This document shows positions 52,043 to 64,000 of a DNA stretch of 64,000 bases, in pieces; within the stretch, counting starts at the first letter, position 1; each line of letters begins with the position of its first letter. The notes beneath the pieces were generated by a model, which saw only the letters and a list, made by a program, of their open reading frames with translations, was not told where the DNA came from and did not search any database. The stretch is from Botryotinia globosa (lineage: Eukaryota; Ascomycota; Leotiomycetes; Helotiales; Sclerotiniaceae), in assembly GCA_014898425.1 (NCBI GenBank), contig RCSZ01000011.1:556501-620500 (forward strand), written 5' to 3'. A program made the position numbers and the translations under genes.

Positions 52043-52540
52043 AGATATTGATTGATATCAATATCAACAAATCATTTTAAAGTCTTTGCTTTTATTATTT
52101 ATAAAAGAATATCAAAAAGAATATTCTAATATTATAGTTATAAAAGATAATGTATTTATACACTCTTTTTATTATCAAAAAGAGATATATGAGCTTTTTG
52201 AAATTCTTAAATTATTATAATTAGGGAACTCTTTCAATCTCGATATTATTGAGTTTATATAATAATAAATGAAAACAAAAATTATTAAAAAAAGGATAGT
52301 AATATCAAAAAAAGAATTAAAAAAGTGATGGATACAATATTGGTAAGATATATTTCAAAATTGTATTTAAAAATAGATTAATTTTTTTTTTAGATATATA
52401 TAGAAAATTATTAAATTAAAAAAAAGAAATAAATATTTAAAAGAATATTTAAAAGATATAATGAAAGTAAGAATATAATAGAATAATAGTATAGTTTTAT
52501 AAAAAAAAAGAAGTTTTATATTTTTAATATTGATAATGAT
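52043..52540 (+). pseudogene. Tc1/mariner transposase, C-terminal part
   Basis: Continues the frame broken at 45899. IVIKDNVFIHS corresponds to the conserved VMEDNAPAH region, with the second catalytic Asp retained in Lys-Asp-Asn. L*LGNSFNLDIIE corresponds to LWPGNSPDLNPIE. The downstream part (KKIVISKKELKK-like) fits the family's C-terminus. Stops and the upstream insertion leave it non-functional. Confidence 0.85.
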
Positions 52541-52775
52541 AAGAAATGATTTAGGAATATGTATTATATCTAAACCATTAATTTCCCTTGTTTCATTTTA
52601 TTTAATGGATAATACAGAGCACTACTCTATAAATGCCTATAATCTCTTCCAAAATGACCGCGACCTCCGTACTACTACTACTACTATTCATATTATATAA
52701 TGATTTTATTATATTGTTTTTTAATAAAAAAGAAAAATTCAAATTTTAATAAATCAATACTAATTTAGAAACAGG

Positions 52776-53221
52776 GGCCTACGAGCCCCCGGACCCCTTG
52801 CTTTTTGAGAAAGTATTATATAATTATATTTATAATTATAAAAATCTAAAAAAAGAAATTTTATTGAGGCTTGCAGGCGAAGTCGGTTTACCTCATTATA
52901 TTACTTTTTTTTAAAATTCATTCAGATTTTTTAATTTTATTTAGATTTTAATGGGTTACTTTATATCAGATTATCAATTATACTACTGAATTATGAAAGC
53001 TATAGTATTAAAATAATTTTTATTAATATTAGATCAATTATATTCAATATAAACCTCTTTTAATTGATTATATAAGCTTTAATTATATTTATATTATTTC
53101 AACTTCAATCTTTTATAAAAACCTTAGTTTTAAAGCTAGCAATATAAAAAATATATTATTTGAAAGTTCTTAATCTCTTATATATGATTACCATTTCTTT
53201 TCTTTTTTATTCAATTTATAT
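52776..53221 (+). repeat. repeat E, copy 2
   Basis: Pairs with 9043-9505. It begins ggcctacgagcccccggacc and keeps gaagtcggtttacctc. The head can form a short ggggc/gcccc hairpin (52774-52789). It lies about 90 bp right of the Tc1 and R1-M tail. No coding capacity. Confidence 0.65.
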
Positions 53222-53480
53222 TAGTTTAAATAAACTGATTCAAGTTGATCAATTTGATTATATTAATCAATGTATTGATTATATATGTGATCGATGATGA
53301 CTATCGGTTGTTGTTAAGAATATTACAAAAGATTTATAACCAATCAAATGGACACGATTGCGACTCATTTTAAGCCGATAGTCTCCGAATCGAATTTTTT
53401 GTGTATATATCCACCTTCGGCCTTCACAGGCGGCAAGAATATTAAGGAGGTAAACCTCCAATAATCTTTATAACAATTAA
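53222..53480. other. less eroded island with a short inverted repeat
   Basis: Composition is nearer normal (ccaccttcggccttcacagg). gactatcgg at 53299-53307 and ccgatagtc at 53375-53383 are a perfect 9-bp inverted pair 67 bp apart. A 60-residue minus-strand frame (53279-53461) is open but short and unrecognised. It may be unique host DNA between insertions, or a small inverted-end element. Confidence 0.4.
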
Positions 53481-53897
53481 TATTTAATAAATAAATTTGA
53501 TGATACTTAGTTCATATTTAGAAATAATATTCAAAACTTCTTAATAAATCTAATAAATTTATTATTCTTATATTTTCAAATAATTGAAATAATTTACCAA
53601 AAAAGATTTATAATAATTATTACAATAAAGATTATTAACATGATTGATACCAAATAATTCCTTATATTTGTTTCGTCAAATATTATGATATTTATATTAT
53701 ATTAAATTTTAAGGATTTTAATAATTAGAATTATCATGAATAATTTTTATTTTTTCCGTTAATAATCTTAATTTCATTTTCAATAGGTATTGAAAAATTC
53801 AAAAAGATCAGTAGATTTGAAAAACAAAATAATTTAAATGATTTTATCAATCTTTATATTTCAACAATACAAGCAGGGATATAAAACAATGGAAGTA

Positions 53898-54129
53898 TAG
53901 TATTAGTATTAATGGAATGATGTTTCTATAGTATTTGTAATGTTAGTATCAATAGAGTGGTATTCCTAAGATATTCGAAATTCTGAATAGTATTTGAATT
54001 TCTGAATAGTGTTAGTATTAATGGAGTAGCATTGTTATGTTATTTGTAATACTGATATTAATAGAGTAGTATTTCTATAGTACTCGAAATTCTGAATAAT
54101 ACTCGAATCTCTGTATAGTATTAGTACTA
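53898..54129. repeat. 109-bp tandem repeat, 2.1 copies
   Basis: Units 53898-54006 and 54007-54115 are each exactly 109 bp, followed by a partial third (tagtattagtacta). Within each unit a shorter motif around attaatrgagtrgtatt occurs twice. Divergence between units is mostly transitions. Confidence 0.85.
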
Positions 54130-56146
54130 TATCTAATCAGAGATTTAATGAAAAAAGCTTTTAATAAAATAGTATTAAAATTATTAAAAAAAAATTAAAA
54201 AATTATATTTTATTCAATAGTAATTTCAGACTTCTGTGATTTGATTTATAATATTATTTCAGGGATTAATATATTTATTTTAATTTTTTTTGAATATTAT
54301 GAATTATTCATTTGTAAGGTTCTATCTATATAATAATTTCAAATTCATAAAATTTATTACATTTCAAATAAAGTCTTAATATAATATATTATAATATAAT
54401 ATAGAAATTAATTATTAATTAAATTTTGTTAGAATTTTTAAATATAGTTTTTCTTTTTTTTAATTATAGCTTTTTTTTGCTAGGATTTATCTTAAAGGAT
54501 GACTACTCATTTAAACTAATGATTCTATATTTTTTATGTTTTTATTTTTCAGATTAATAATTTTAATTCTTATAAAGATTAGTTATAAAGTTTATAGGGG
54601 CTAGCTATAGAGGTTAATTAGTTGTACTTTATTAGTACTTTTATTATACTAAGGGTATACATATTATACTCAATTAGAAATATAATTTAAACATTATATT
54701 CTGATTAGGTATTATATAATATAAGATATTGTAAGGGTAACGTATAGAATTCCCACTTGTATCATTAAAGTATTTATTTTATATTTTGAAAATCTGGAAT
54801 TAATAAATTTGATATCAATTTATGAATAAACTTTTTATAAAAAAAAAATTTATTAAAATATATTTATTATGAAAATCTATTAAGATATTAATGATAATAT
54901 AATTATATCAAACTTCTAATGATTTGAAGAAATAAATTTCAAGAATTTATTATAATTGAATTTTCCTAAAAGAAATAACAAATTATATATTACAATATTA
55001 ATAGGATTTATTATTCAATTAATAATATTTAGAATAATAATAATTGAAAATGATTGAAAATAAATTAATATTATAAATATTTTCTATTTTTTATTCATAT
55101 TTCTATAAAAGAATATTAATTAATTTAAAAAAAGTCGAAAGAACATATTTAATTAAAATTCTATTATCAAATAAATTTTGATTGTAATTGAAAGAATTAT
55201 TGTTTGTTATAAAACCTTTGAATAAAATTGTATTTGATATATAAGTATTGGATTTCTTCGATTTTAAATTTTTTATTAATTTAAAATAAAAAGAGTTATA
55301 AAAGTTAATTGGTTTGAAAATATTTATAAAAGATATTGATTCATTAATTTTTAATGTATTTATAAAAATGAAATTTTGAAATCCAATTAACATAAGCTTT
55401 AATTTCAATATAAAATAATATCATCAAAAACAATAATATTTTTTAAAATGAATTATATATTACCTAATATGTTAGACTTTGTTTAAAATAAAATATGATG
55501 AAGTTATTAATAAGTTATCTTAATATCAATATTATATTATATATATTTTTAATGTTATATTTATCTTTACTTACCAAAATTTTTGAACAATTAATCATAA
55601 AAGATTTTTCATATAATATATTTGTATTAAATATAAAATATAAAAATATAAATTTTTATTTTATTTATTTTATTTATTTTCTATTTTTTATTTTTCAAAG
55701 TCATATAATTTATTAACAATTAAGGGTTTTAAAGTTTTGTAAATAGATTTTTGGATTTGAAAAAATAATTTGAAGTATATTTAATATTATTAATTATTAT
55801 TGTAACAAAAGTAAAAAAACAAGATAATGTAAAAATATAGAGAATAATTCATAATTGATTTTAAATAAAAAGTATTAAAATATTATCAATTTGAGATTTG
55901 TTGTATTAGTGAGTGTGATATATTTATAATATATTATTAATATATAATTAATATCATTCAAATCAGAAAAATTTCTTTCTTATTTTTAATATGAAATTAA
56001 AAGCTAAAAAAAGAAAAAATTTCAATATCTACAAATTCTTTGGAATATATTTAAAGTATTTTCGTAATTTATTTTCGATAACCTTTTAGAATCAAAAAAG
56101 AATTCAATAAAAATAAGACAAGGTTTAAAAAAAAGAAAATCTTTTC
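54130..56146. other. A/T-rich region without recognised element
   Basis: A moderately eroded patch lies at about 54470-54770. Open frames at 55103-55408 (minus, 101 residues) and 55495-55716 (plus, 73 residues) are the best in the stretch. Both are low-complexity (Ile, Asn, Phe, Leu), lack homologues elsewhere in the window and I do not consider them genes. The region ends at the gypsy target site ttttc (56142-56146). Confidence 0.4.
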
Positions 56147-56421
56147 TGTTAAGGTTACAAGGTTATAAGTCATATGAGACCATATGACAGGAGACCCTTG
56201 AGCCCCTTTTGTATCATATATTCCTTTGTTTTAGAATATTCCACAAATTCTTTTCTTTTTCAAGATATTCTGAAAATCTAATTTTTAATCTCGAATCCTT
56301 ATATCGAAATCAATCCGCTTGTTATAAATTGTATACTTTCAATAATTTTAGAAAAATAATGAAAAGTCTTTTATTTAAAAATATATTTAAAATTGATTTA
56401 TTATTATTATTTATTTTAATA
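56147..56421 (+). repeat. gypsy 5' LTR (275 bp)
   Basis: It starts tgttaaggttacaaggttat. The first ~75 bp keep GC (catatgacaggagacccttg), the rest is eroded and ends ttttaata. An 89-codon open frame at 56209-56478 crosses its end and is accidental. The interior begins attctttttatt, as in the LTR elements at 4315 and 14593. Confidence 0.93.
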
Positions 56422-56479
56422 ATTCTTTTTATTTTCTTTTTAAAGCAATCTATCAATTATAAAAACTTTATTTGTTAAT

Positions 56480-57800
56480 CAATTATTGATATGATTATAA
56501 TTTCTATAAAAAAAATCCCTGATAATATTATAAATATAGAATTATACAATACAATTCTATCCCAATCAAACAAAAATAATAATTAATTCCTATAAAATAT
56601 TGATATTGATATATAAACAATCTTATTATAATTAATCAATAAAAGAAATATAATTATAATTTAAAAATTTTAAGTAATATAGAAAGATATAATAATTATA
56701 AGAAAAACCTATAAAATAATCATGAATAATATTCTATATATATTTATTCTAATTATTTATAATAATCTAATATCTATATTAAATATAATTCATTAAGATT
56801 TCATTCTATTTTCAACAAAACCTCCAAAACTATAAAAATTAAAGCAATATAAAAAAAAAGAAATTAGAAATACAAAAGATTTTTTTTTTCAAATAGAGAT
56901 TATATTTCGATTCAATAAAAAATATTATTTTGTAATTAATAAAAAAGAAATATACTATATCATTTAATATTTCGAAAAACAATTTTTAATAATATAATAT
57001 CGATATAAAATAAATCAGTTAATAAATAAATAAACTAAAAGAATTTCAATGAATATATATATAATACAATTATAAATAAAGAATTCTAATAATAACTATT
57101 AATTCAGAAAATAATATATATAAAACAAAAAGAGAATAAAATAATAAATACTTTTATTATTTATCTAAAAGAATTAGAAAAGGATATTGATTTGAAAGTA
57201 AATAATATTCGGAAGAAAAAGCTTCTATTAAAACTTTTATTTAAAATAATTCAAAAAATAATAAAGTCTCTATAACAATCTAAAATATATAGTGATTTTA
57301 TAAAATAAGTTTTTAAATTGAAAAATATAAATAAATTGTATCAAAGATTTAAAGTAAGGGAATTGTATTATAATCAAAAGTATAATCAATCTTTAATTTA
57401 AAATAGAAACTTTTATAAATATCTTTATTAAAAAATTAATAAATTTATAAATATAAATAATAAAAACTAAGAATCAACTCAATTCTCAAAATATATTTCG
57501 AATAAAATTAATAGATATTCTATTTATTTATTATATACAAATTATATACAAATAATCCAATATTATCAATATCAACAAAGGAGATATTACACTACCAATT
57601 ACTAAAAACCCCAAATATATAACCATTATAGTAGTAATTATAATAAAACTAATTGTCTACAAAATAATGAATTTTTCAAACCTACCCACACAGGAAATGT
57701 TTAAACCCAATAATAATAATAAATATTTTATTAACACTAAATCTTTGAAAAAAAGAATAAATAATATTCATAATTATAATGATTTTCGTTACAAAAAATA
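56480..57800 (+). pseudogene. gypsy gag region (eroded)
   Basis: Position after the 5' LTR and before the polymerase. No continuous frame survives. An Asn/Tyr/Gln-rich phrase near 57590-57700 (IYNHYSSNYNKTNCLQNN) resembles a disordered gag tail. Assignment rests on position more than sequence. Confidence 0.45.
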
Positions 57801-58239
57801 AATTAATAATATTCCAATAACTTATCGATTTAGAAATACAAATTAATATTATTCAATAAAACAAATATATCGAATAAAATTAGAAATCTTTTCAAAATGA
57901 AACTTTACTTATATTCACAAATAATACCATAATAATATTATATAGAGATTACATCTTCCCTATTAAAATAAAAAATATTTGAGAAAAATAAAGAATCCAT
58001 ATTCACAAATTTACATCAATAATATTAGATTTATTCTAAATAAATATAATTCTAAATCTTTTTTAATTATAAAGAATTAATTCTAATATCAATTAGAAAT
58101 TGATATTACTTCGATATTAATCTCAAATTAATAATTTAGAAATAATTCTAATAAAAAAGTTTTATAAAAAAATAAAAAATAAACCTTAAATTTTTGCAAT
58201 ATTTTTAAAAGATAAAAGATTATTCTAGAAAAACAAAGA

Positions 58240-59830
58240 TAATTGTTTGATATTTATATTTGTTTTATTCATTATTCTTAAAGAATTTGAAAAATATAAG
58301 AACATTTTCTCAAAAAACAAAAGTAATCTTTTATTCAATTATTATTCAATAAAACATTATATCAATTTCAAATTCAATTCAATATTCTTTTAAAATTCAA
58401 TTTATATTTTATTAAAAGGAGAATTAATAATATTATAAAAATATTTGAATAAATATTGAAAAAAAGAATGAATAAAACAATTTATTAGTTTTGTAAAGAT
58501 TTCAATTATATTTATCCCTAAAAAAAAAGATTATTGATTATATATCGATTATAAAAAATTAAATTGAATTACAAAAAAATATAGAATCCTTTTTTTTTTA
58601 AATAAATTTTTAAATTATTTTAAATAGAGTATTATATTCATTAAGTTGGATTTAAGAGATATATATTATTATATTTATATTTAAATAGAAAATAAATAAA
58701 AAATAGTGTTTTGTATATAATAAAATTAATATTATATACAAAACACTATTTTTTATTTGATTAATATTTTAATTATATTTTAATTATATTTCAAATATAT
58801 ATTAATTAAATATTAATAAATCTAATAAACAATATCTATATGATATATTTGAATAATATTCTTATATATTTCAAAAACCGAGTTACATATATAACAAATA
58901 TTCGAAGAGTTCTTATATAACTTTTTGAATATAAGCTTTATATCAAACTAAAAAAATAAATTTTTTATATCAATGAAATTGAATTTTTAGGTTTTATTGT
59001 TTTGATTGCGAATATAATTATAAAACCTAATCAAATTCAAATTATTATTAAATAATCTATATTAAATAATTTGAACAATATATAAATATTCCTTAATTTT
59101 ATAAACTTTTATTATTAATTTATTAGAGTTTTTTTAATAATAATTTATAATATAATTATATTAATAAAAGATATTTATAAAAAGAAAATAATAATAATAT
59201 TTAAATAAACAAATGAAATCCAAAAGATATTTAAAATATTAAAAGAAGTTTTTATTTCAATTTCCATTTTTCAATATTTTAATTTATTATTTTATATAAT
59301 ATTCGAAATTGATATATTAATATTTGTATTAAATTGTATATTATCTCAATTATTTTTTGAAAAGATTATAGAAATATTGATTCAATAATAATATTCTATT
59401 ATATTTTATTTAAAAAAATTAATTTCAATAAAATAATAATATTTTATTTATAATCAAAAATTATTGGTTATATATATTGTTTTTATAAAATAATATTATT
59501 ATATAATAAATAATTGATATATTATTATAATTATATTAAATTATAATATATTTTAATATTTTATGATAAAGAAAAGTCTAAATAATTAATAAATTAAATA
59601 AATTGAAGTTTTGATAATATATAATTTCGAAATAAAGTATAAAATAAAAAAACTAAATTTTGTTAATAGATTATTGTATTATTTAGATTATATAATGAAT
59701 GTGGAGGGTATTAATAATATATTATTTATATTTCAAAATAAATTAAAAACCAGATTAATAATGATAGAATTATTTCAAAGTATTTTTATTAAGAAAATAA
59801 AGTTTTTATATAATATTATAAATTTTTTAT
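58240..59830 (+). pseudogene. gypsy reverse transcriptase and RNase H
   Basis: The polymerase opens with LLKGELIIL*KYLNKY and KISIIFIPKKKDY*LYIDY, the eroded form of the PILFVPKKDGxLRxCVDYRxLN block. KLDLRDIYY lies at 58643-58669 with its Asp kept. The YLDD box is YLNN at 58846-58857. EIEFLGFIV follows near 58977. The RNase H start FEIDILIFVLNCILSQ is at 59303-59350. The stretch 59611-59832 is open for 73 codons and retains the connection to integrase (DYIMNVEGINN). The region around 58694-58758 is replaced by a palindrome. Non-functional. Confidence 0.93.
58694..58758. repeat. perfect 29-bp inverted repeat in gypsy reverse transcriptase
   Basis: Arms 58694-58722 and 58730-58758 are exact reverse complements with a 7-bp loop. 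The left arm corresponds to the expected WKTAFRT-coding segment. The right arm occupies the place of the next conserved residues before LTNAPATFQ (now LINILIIF*). Confidence 0.92.
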
Positions 59831-60179
59831 AAAAAAAAAGGTATAATTTGTTATTTTATAAACAATTATATTTATTGATTGAAATTAATTATAAATAATT
59901 AATGTTTTATTAAATAATTTATATTTTAATAAAAAATGAAATAATATTTGAATTAGTATTTGAAATAATAAGATTTGTTTTATTATAATTCTAATAAAAT
60001 AATAATTGTGTAATAAATAAAGAATATTTGAATCAAAGATTATATTCTATTAGAATTGCTTTATTTTGATAAATAAATATTGATAGGTTTTTTATATATT
60101 ATAAAAATATTTATATATTATTAAATTCTATTTTGAAAATAGAAATTCTAAAAATTTATTATAATATTTTTATAAATAG

Positions 60180-60780
60180 ATATTAGAGTATTGTAAAAAT
60201 ATTTGAAATTTTAAAATCAAGATATTTTTGATTTTTAATAATAAAAAAATATTAAGAGTTATATTTAGATATATATAATATATTAATAAATTGTTATTAA
60301 AAGGTATAAATTATATAATAAGTTGTAAATCTTTTTTATATTTTATAATTTTTGAAAAGAAATAATTATAAATTTTATTATAAATTTATTTTTATCAAAA
60401 TCAAATAAATATATTTATAATATAATTCTAATAATTATAAATAGATTTATAAAACTTGTTTAATATATTTTTATAATCAAATCGATTATATCACTAGAAT
60501 TAGTATAAATATTGATATAAAATGTATTCAAAAACTTTGGGATTTAAAAAACATTATTTCAAATAAAGAATTATAATTTATAAGTAAATTTTGGAGTAAT
60601 TTTCTATTTTATTTAAAAATATAATATAAGCTTTTGATAGTGTTTTATTTATAAATCGATGGGCAAATAAAAAAACAAAATCAAAATTTAATTTATTATA
60701 TTAATTGTTATATCAATTATTATTAAAATAATTAGATATTATTATTGTTATTAATAGAATTCATATACAATGTAATATTG
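60180..60780 (+). pseudogene. gypsy integrase remnant
   Basis: Recognisable blocks are FYNQIDYITRISI near 60470, IISNKELQFISKFW near 60553-60594 (canonical IISDRGPQFISEFW, with the catalytic Asp now Asn) and IDGQIKKQNQNLIYYINCY at 60655-60711 (canonical TDGQTERQNQNLEYYLRCY). The spacing between them is as in other gypsy integrases. Stops throughout. The downstream 60.8-63.6 kb should hold the integrase C-terminus but I cannot align it. Confidence 0.9.
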
Positions 60781-63660
60781 TATAGTATTATAAATATTAT
60801 TTCTTTTTAAGTAATGTATAAATTTCTATTTATTTTTAATTATATTAATAAGAATATTAATATAATAAGAAGAGTTTTAGTTGTATATAAATAGATTATT
60901 TTATTTAATGAAGAAAAAAATAATTTAAAGAATTATGGTATATAGTTATTAATTGTAAAATAAATGAAATAAAAAATATGATTTTGTATTGATATAATAT
61001 TAGAGATAAAATAATGTTGAATATTTAGAATATTAAATAATTTTAATTAAAAAAGAAGTTTTTAGATAGATTTATAAATCTTTTTTCAATAATAAATATA
61101 AAAATCAATAATTAAATATATAAACTTAAATTATTATTAATTTATAAAATCTATAATATCTTTTATATATTTTTATTAAAATTATAGTATAAATAATTAG
61201 ATATTGTAGATTCATTGTTATTGAAAGAAATAAATGATTATTTTGAATATAAAATGGAATGAATTATAATATATAGACAAAAAGAAAGAGATTTTCAATA
61301 TTTAATTTAATAAAAAGATTATTAATTAATGGAAGATATATGAAAAGCTTTTTATAATTTTAATAATACAAAAAGAGTATTAAAAGAATATAATAAAAAA
61401 AAAGAATTATGAATATAGAATTCAAAAAAAAGAAAATTATAATATAATAGAATTTTGCTTAGTATTCAATAATAAACTATCCTTTTTTTGAAGTTATATT
61501 TGCTTTTTTTCCTTTTATAATTATTCATTTTAATAAAAATAGGAATACAATTTTTCAAATGTTGATATATTGTATATTATTGTTAGATATATCAACTTTT
61601 ATTATTGTTTTTTATAAACCTTTGATATAAATTTGTAAGTTTTAGAATCAATATTAATAAAATCCGTATTAGAATTAGATTTATAGAATTAATATTAAAC
61701 TTTTTATAATACTTTATTCTTTACAAAAGTTTTTTTTGAGTTAATATATAAATAATACTAAGGAATTATTGTTATATTAATATAACTAGAAAATCTTAAT
61801 AATAAAGTTAGATTTTCAATATTATTATTCCAAAAAATCCAATAAATAAAAAGAATATCTAAAATCAATAATATCTATTTCATTATTGTTATGTATTTCT
61901 CTTGTAATCAACAAATCAATCTTATTCATATTATTATTTTCAAAGTTCTAAAACTCTTTTTCTTCAATATTATTATTGTATTAACTTATTAATAACCAAA
62001 CAATTATAGTCCATAATAATTTAAATTAATAATTAGGATTCTTAGTGATTCAATAAAATTTCTTAAAGAAATCTATTTAATTATCAAATTTTCTTGTATA
62101 AACTTTTCGATTAGAATATAGAGTTTTCGAATCAAAAAAGAAACCTTTTTTAAAATTAAAAATATAATAACTAAATATTAATATATTGTTAAAAACAAAT
62201 AATAGAATCTTATATTGAATAATCTAAAAAGTCTTATAAATAGAAAAAGGAATAAAAGAAATCGAATAATAAGATGTAATTAACAAATTCATAATAACTT
62301 TATAATATATAATATATAATATATTATATATAATATATTTCAAATATTATTTTTAAATCAAAATATAATAATTATATATAATGGAATAGTGAAAATTTAA
62401 TAAAAAATCTAAAAATTCTTATCGTTTATTTTTTTATTCTCATTTTAATATTTATTATTATTTAATTTGAAAAAAGAAAAAGATATTTCAAAAGATTTAA
62501 TTCTATATCTTTTATATATTATATAATAGATATAAGAAAAAGAAACACTTAGTGTTTTATTGATAATCTAAAAAAGAATAGGATTTAATAAATCTATTAT
62601 CATTAGAAATATATTAAACCTTATAAGTATAAATATAAAAGGTATAGAAATTATAAATATTATAAATATGAAGATTGAGGGTAATATAATTAGAATATTT
62701 ATAAATATTATATAAAAGTAAATCACAAAAATAAGAAATTCATTTTTATAATCCAAATTTATTAAAGAAATAAAATTAATAATAGATTCTGATATAATAA
62801 TATTCAAAAAAAACAAAGTATTCTATAATCCCAAAATATTAATAAAATATATTCAAAATCTAAATAATAGATAATCTACCACAAAATAATAAGAATCAAC
62901 AAAATATTTTATTAAATCACCAATTCAATTCAATCTATTAACTATCAAAAAACTCAATTTTTTTTTAATTGAAGTTTATAAATACCCCCTTACTTAACCT
63001 TTTTATATAAAAAAACCTTGATATTTTTTATACATTATTTCCTTTATCAAATTATAATATTATTACCCATTTTCTTTTCAATATTATTCTTTAAAATGAT
63101 ATTATAATATATATTATTTTGATATATAAAATTAATATTGAGAATATATTGATTAGATATCAAAATATAAGATTTCTTTTAATAATAATAATAATTATAG
63201 AAAATATTAAAATTATTTTCAAAATAATAAAAATCATCAGTCAAAATAATAGTGATATATTTAAAACAACAAAAACAAATAAGAATAATTAACTCTAATA
63301 AATCAATAACAAAATAGAATATAATAAATAGAATATTATTAAATAAAGGAATAATTATAACAAATTATATATTAATTAGATAAAGATATATTATCGAAAT
63401 AATTATATTATTTAAAAAAAAGAATTAGTTTTATAAAGTATTCAATAATCTATTGATAAAACAATAAAATATATAAAAAATATTGTATTTATTTTTCAAT
63501 TGTTTGTAATATAAAAAATACAAGAATTTCTTTTCTTTTATTTTGCAAAGATACAAAAATACTTTTAATTTTATCTTTATAATGATTAGGATTTGTAAAC
63601 AATACAACAAAAGATCATCTTCAATTTTATAAAATATAAATAAATCATTTCTCGAAATAC

Positions 63661-63676
63661 AAAAAAAAAAAAAAAA
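63661..63676 (+). promoter_or_regulatory. former polypurine tract, now oligo-A
   Basis: A run of 16 A lies two bases before the 3' LTR, where the plus-strand primer should be. If RIP changed every G to A, a purine tract would become exactly this. Confidence 0.6.
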
Positions 63677-63678
63677 TT

Positions 63679-63952
63679 TATTAAAATTATAAGATTATAA
63701 ATTATATAAGACTATATAATAAAAGATTTTCAAACTTCTTTTGTATTACAAGTTTCTTTATTTTAGAATATTCTATAAACTTCTTTTTTTTTAAAATATT
63801 TCGAAAATCTAATCTTTAACCTCAAGCCCTTATATTGAAATCAATCCACTTATTATAAATTATATATTTTCAATAGTTTTAGAAAAGTAATGAAAAGTCT
63901 TTTATTCAAAGATATATCTAAAGTTGATTCATTGCTATTATCTACTCTAACA
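63679..63952 (+). repeat. gypsy 3' LTR (274 bp)
   Basis: It begins tattaaaattataagattat (eroded form of the 5' LTR start) and ends attatctactctaaca with the terminal CA retained. Here the last ~45 bp are the less eroded part, the mirror image of the 5' LTR. Confidence 0.93.
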
Positions 63953-64000
63953 TTTTCTACACAGCAAAAACCTTATTCTAAATAATATATACAAAGTATT

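Larger units (their letters stand above)
44501..52669 (+). mobile_element. Tc1/mariner element, split by R1-C
   Basis: Terminal inverted repeats start cggaggtcgc at 44501 and end gcgacctccg at 52669, flanked by TA (44499-44500 and 52670-52671). Arms agree through aagagattataggcattt, with transitions only in the first 40 bp. Without R1-C and one target copy the element is about 2.04 kb. That fits a fungal Tc1/mariner with a single transposase. The transposase is in the plus orientation and carries many stops. The MITE at 302-619 shares the same ends. Confidence 0.92.
56147..63952 (+). mobile_element. complete Ty3/gypsy retrotransposon, RIP-inactivated
   Basis: The element is 7806 bp. The 5' LTR is 56147-56421 and the 3' LTR is 63679-63952. 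The flanking duplication ttttc (56142-56146 and 63953-63957) is a perfect 5-bp match. The LTR ends fit tgtta...taaca. The order of eroded domains is gag region, reverse transcriptase, RNase H, then integrase, which defines Ty3/gypsy rather than copia. Every domain contains stops and active-site Asp-to-Asn changes. It is the only element in the window that shows clean ends, an intact order and no nested insertion. Confidence 0.95.

Noticed and set aside
56209..56478. 89-residue plus-strand frame resembling a small secreted or membrane protein
   Set aside because: Lies within the gypsy 5' LTR and crosses its end; the 3' LTR copy does not support a conserved start.

Overview
The window is a gene-poor block of nuclear DNA that looks like it comes from a filamentous ascomycete fungus. 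About 85% of bases are A or T by eye, and nearly all of it consists of transposable elements eroded by C-to-T and G-to-A changes. That is the pattern of repeat-induced point mutation (RIP). Aligned repeat copies, LTR pairs, inverted repeats and target-site duplications differ mostly by C/T or G/A, and catalytic Asp codons have become Asn. I found no intact cellular gene, rRNA, tRNA or CRISPR array. Only the first ~0.9 kb and a few short islands have balanced base composition. The species cannot be named from this sequence.

Layout. 1-900: GC-balanced edge holding a 318-bp MITE that shares its ends with a Tc1/mariner element further right. 1.6-3.1 kb: an element with inverted ends. 4.2-6.0 kb: the 5' part of an LTR element. 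6.0-8.5 kb, 9.6-14.5 kb, 17.6-24.2 kb, 26.5-32.6 kb, 38.1-43.1 kb, 44.2-44.4 kb and 45.9-52.0 kb: seven copies of one ~6.1-kb family, called R1 here, which I cannot classify. 14.5-17.5 kb: a short LTR element whose interior has turned into minisatellites. 25.0-26.2 and 43.1-44.2 kb: two copies of a microsatellite-rich repeat (H). 26.5-38.1 kb: a Ty1/copia element whose 5' LTR is split by an R1 copy. 44.5-52.7 kb: a Tc1/mariner element inserted in the trinucleotide tail of one R1 copy and itself split by another. 52.8-56.1 kb: repeat E, a small GC island and a 109-bp tandem repeat. 56.1-64.0 kb: a structurally complete but inactivated Ty3/gypsy element with a perfect 5-bp target duplication.

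R1 is the least explained content. Three copies are full length (6113, 6108 and 6070 bp after removing an insertion) and flanked by 15-16 bp direct duplications. Their left end is a (TAG)n run. Plus-strand reading frames with protein-like composition are conserved between copies, yet they match no family I recognise. Insertion order can be read from the nesting: R1-M, then Tc1 in its tail, then R1-C in the Tc1; copia, then R1-B in its LTR; R1-A, then a TA-flanked MITE. None of the coding remnants looks functional.
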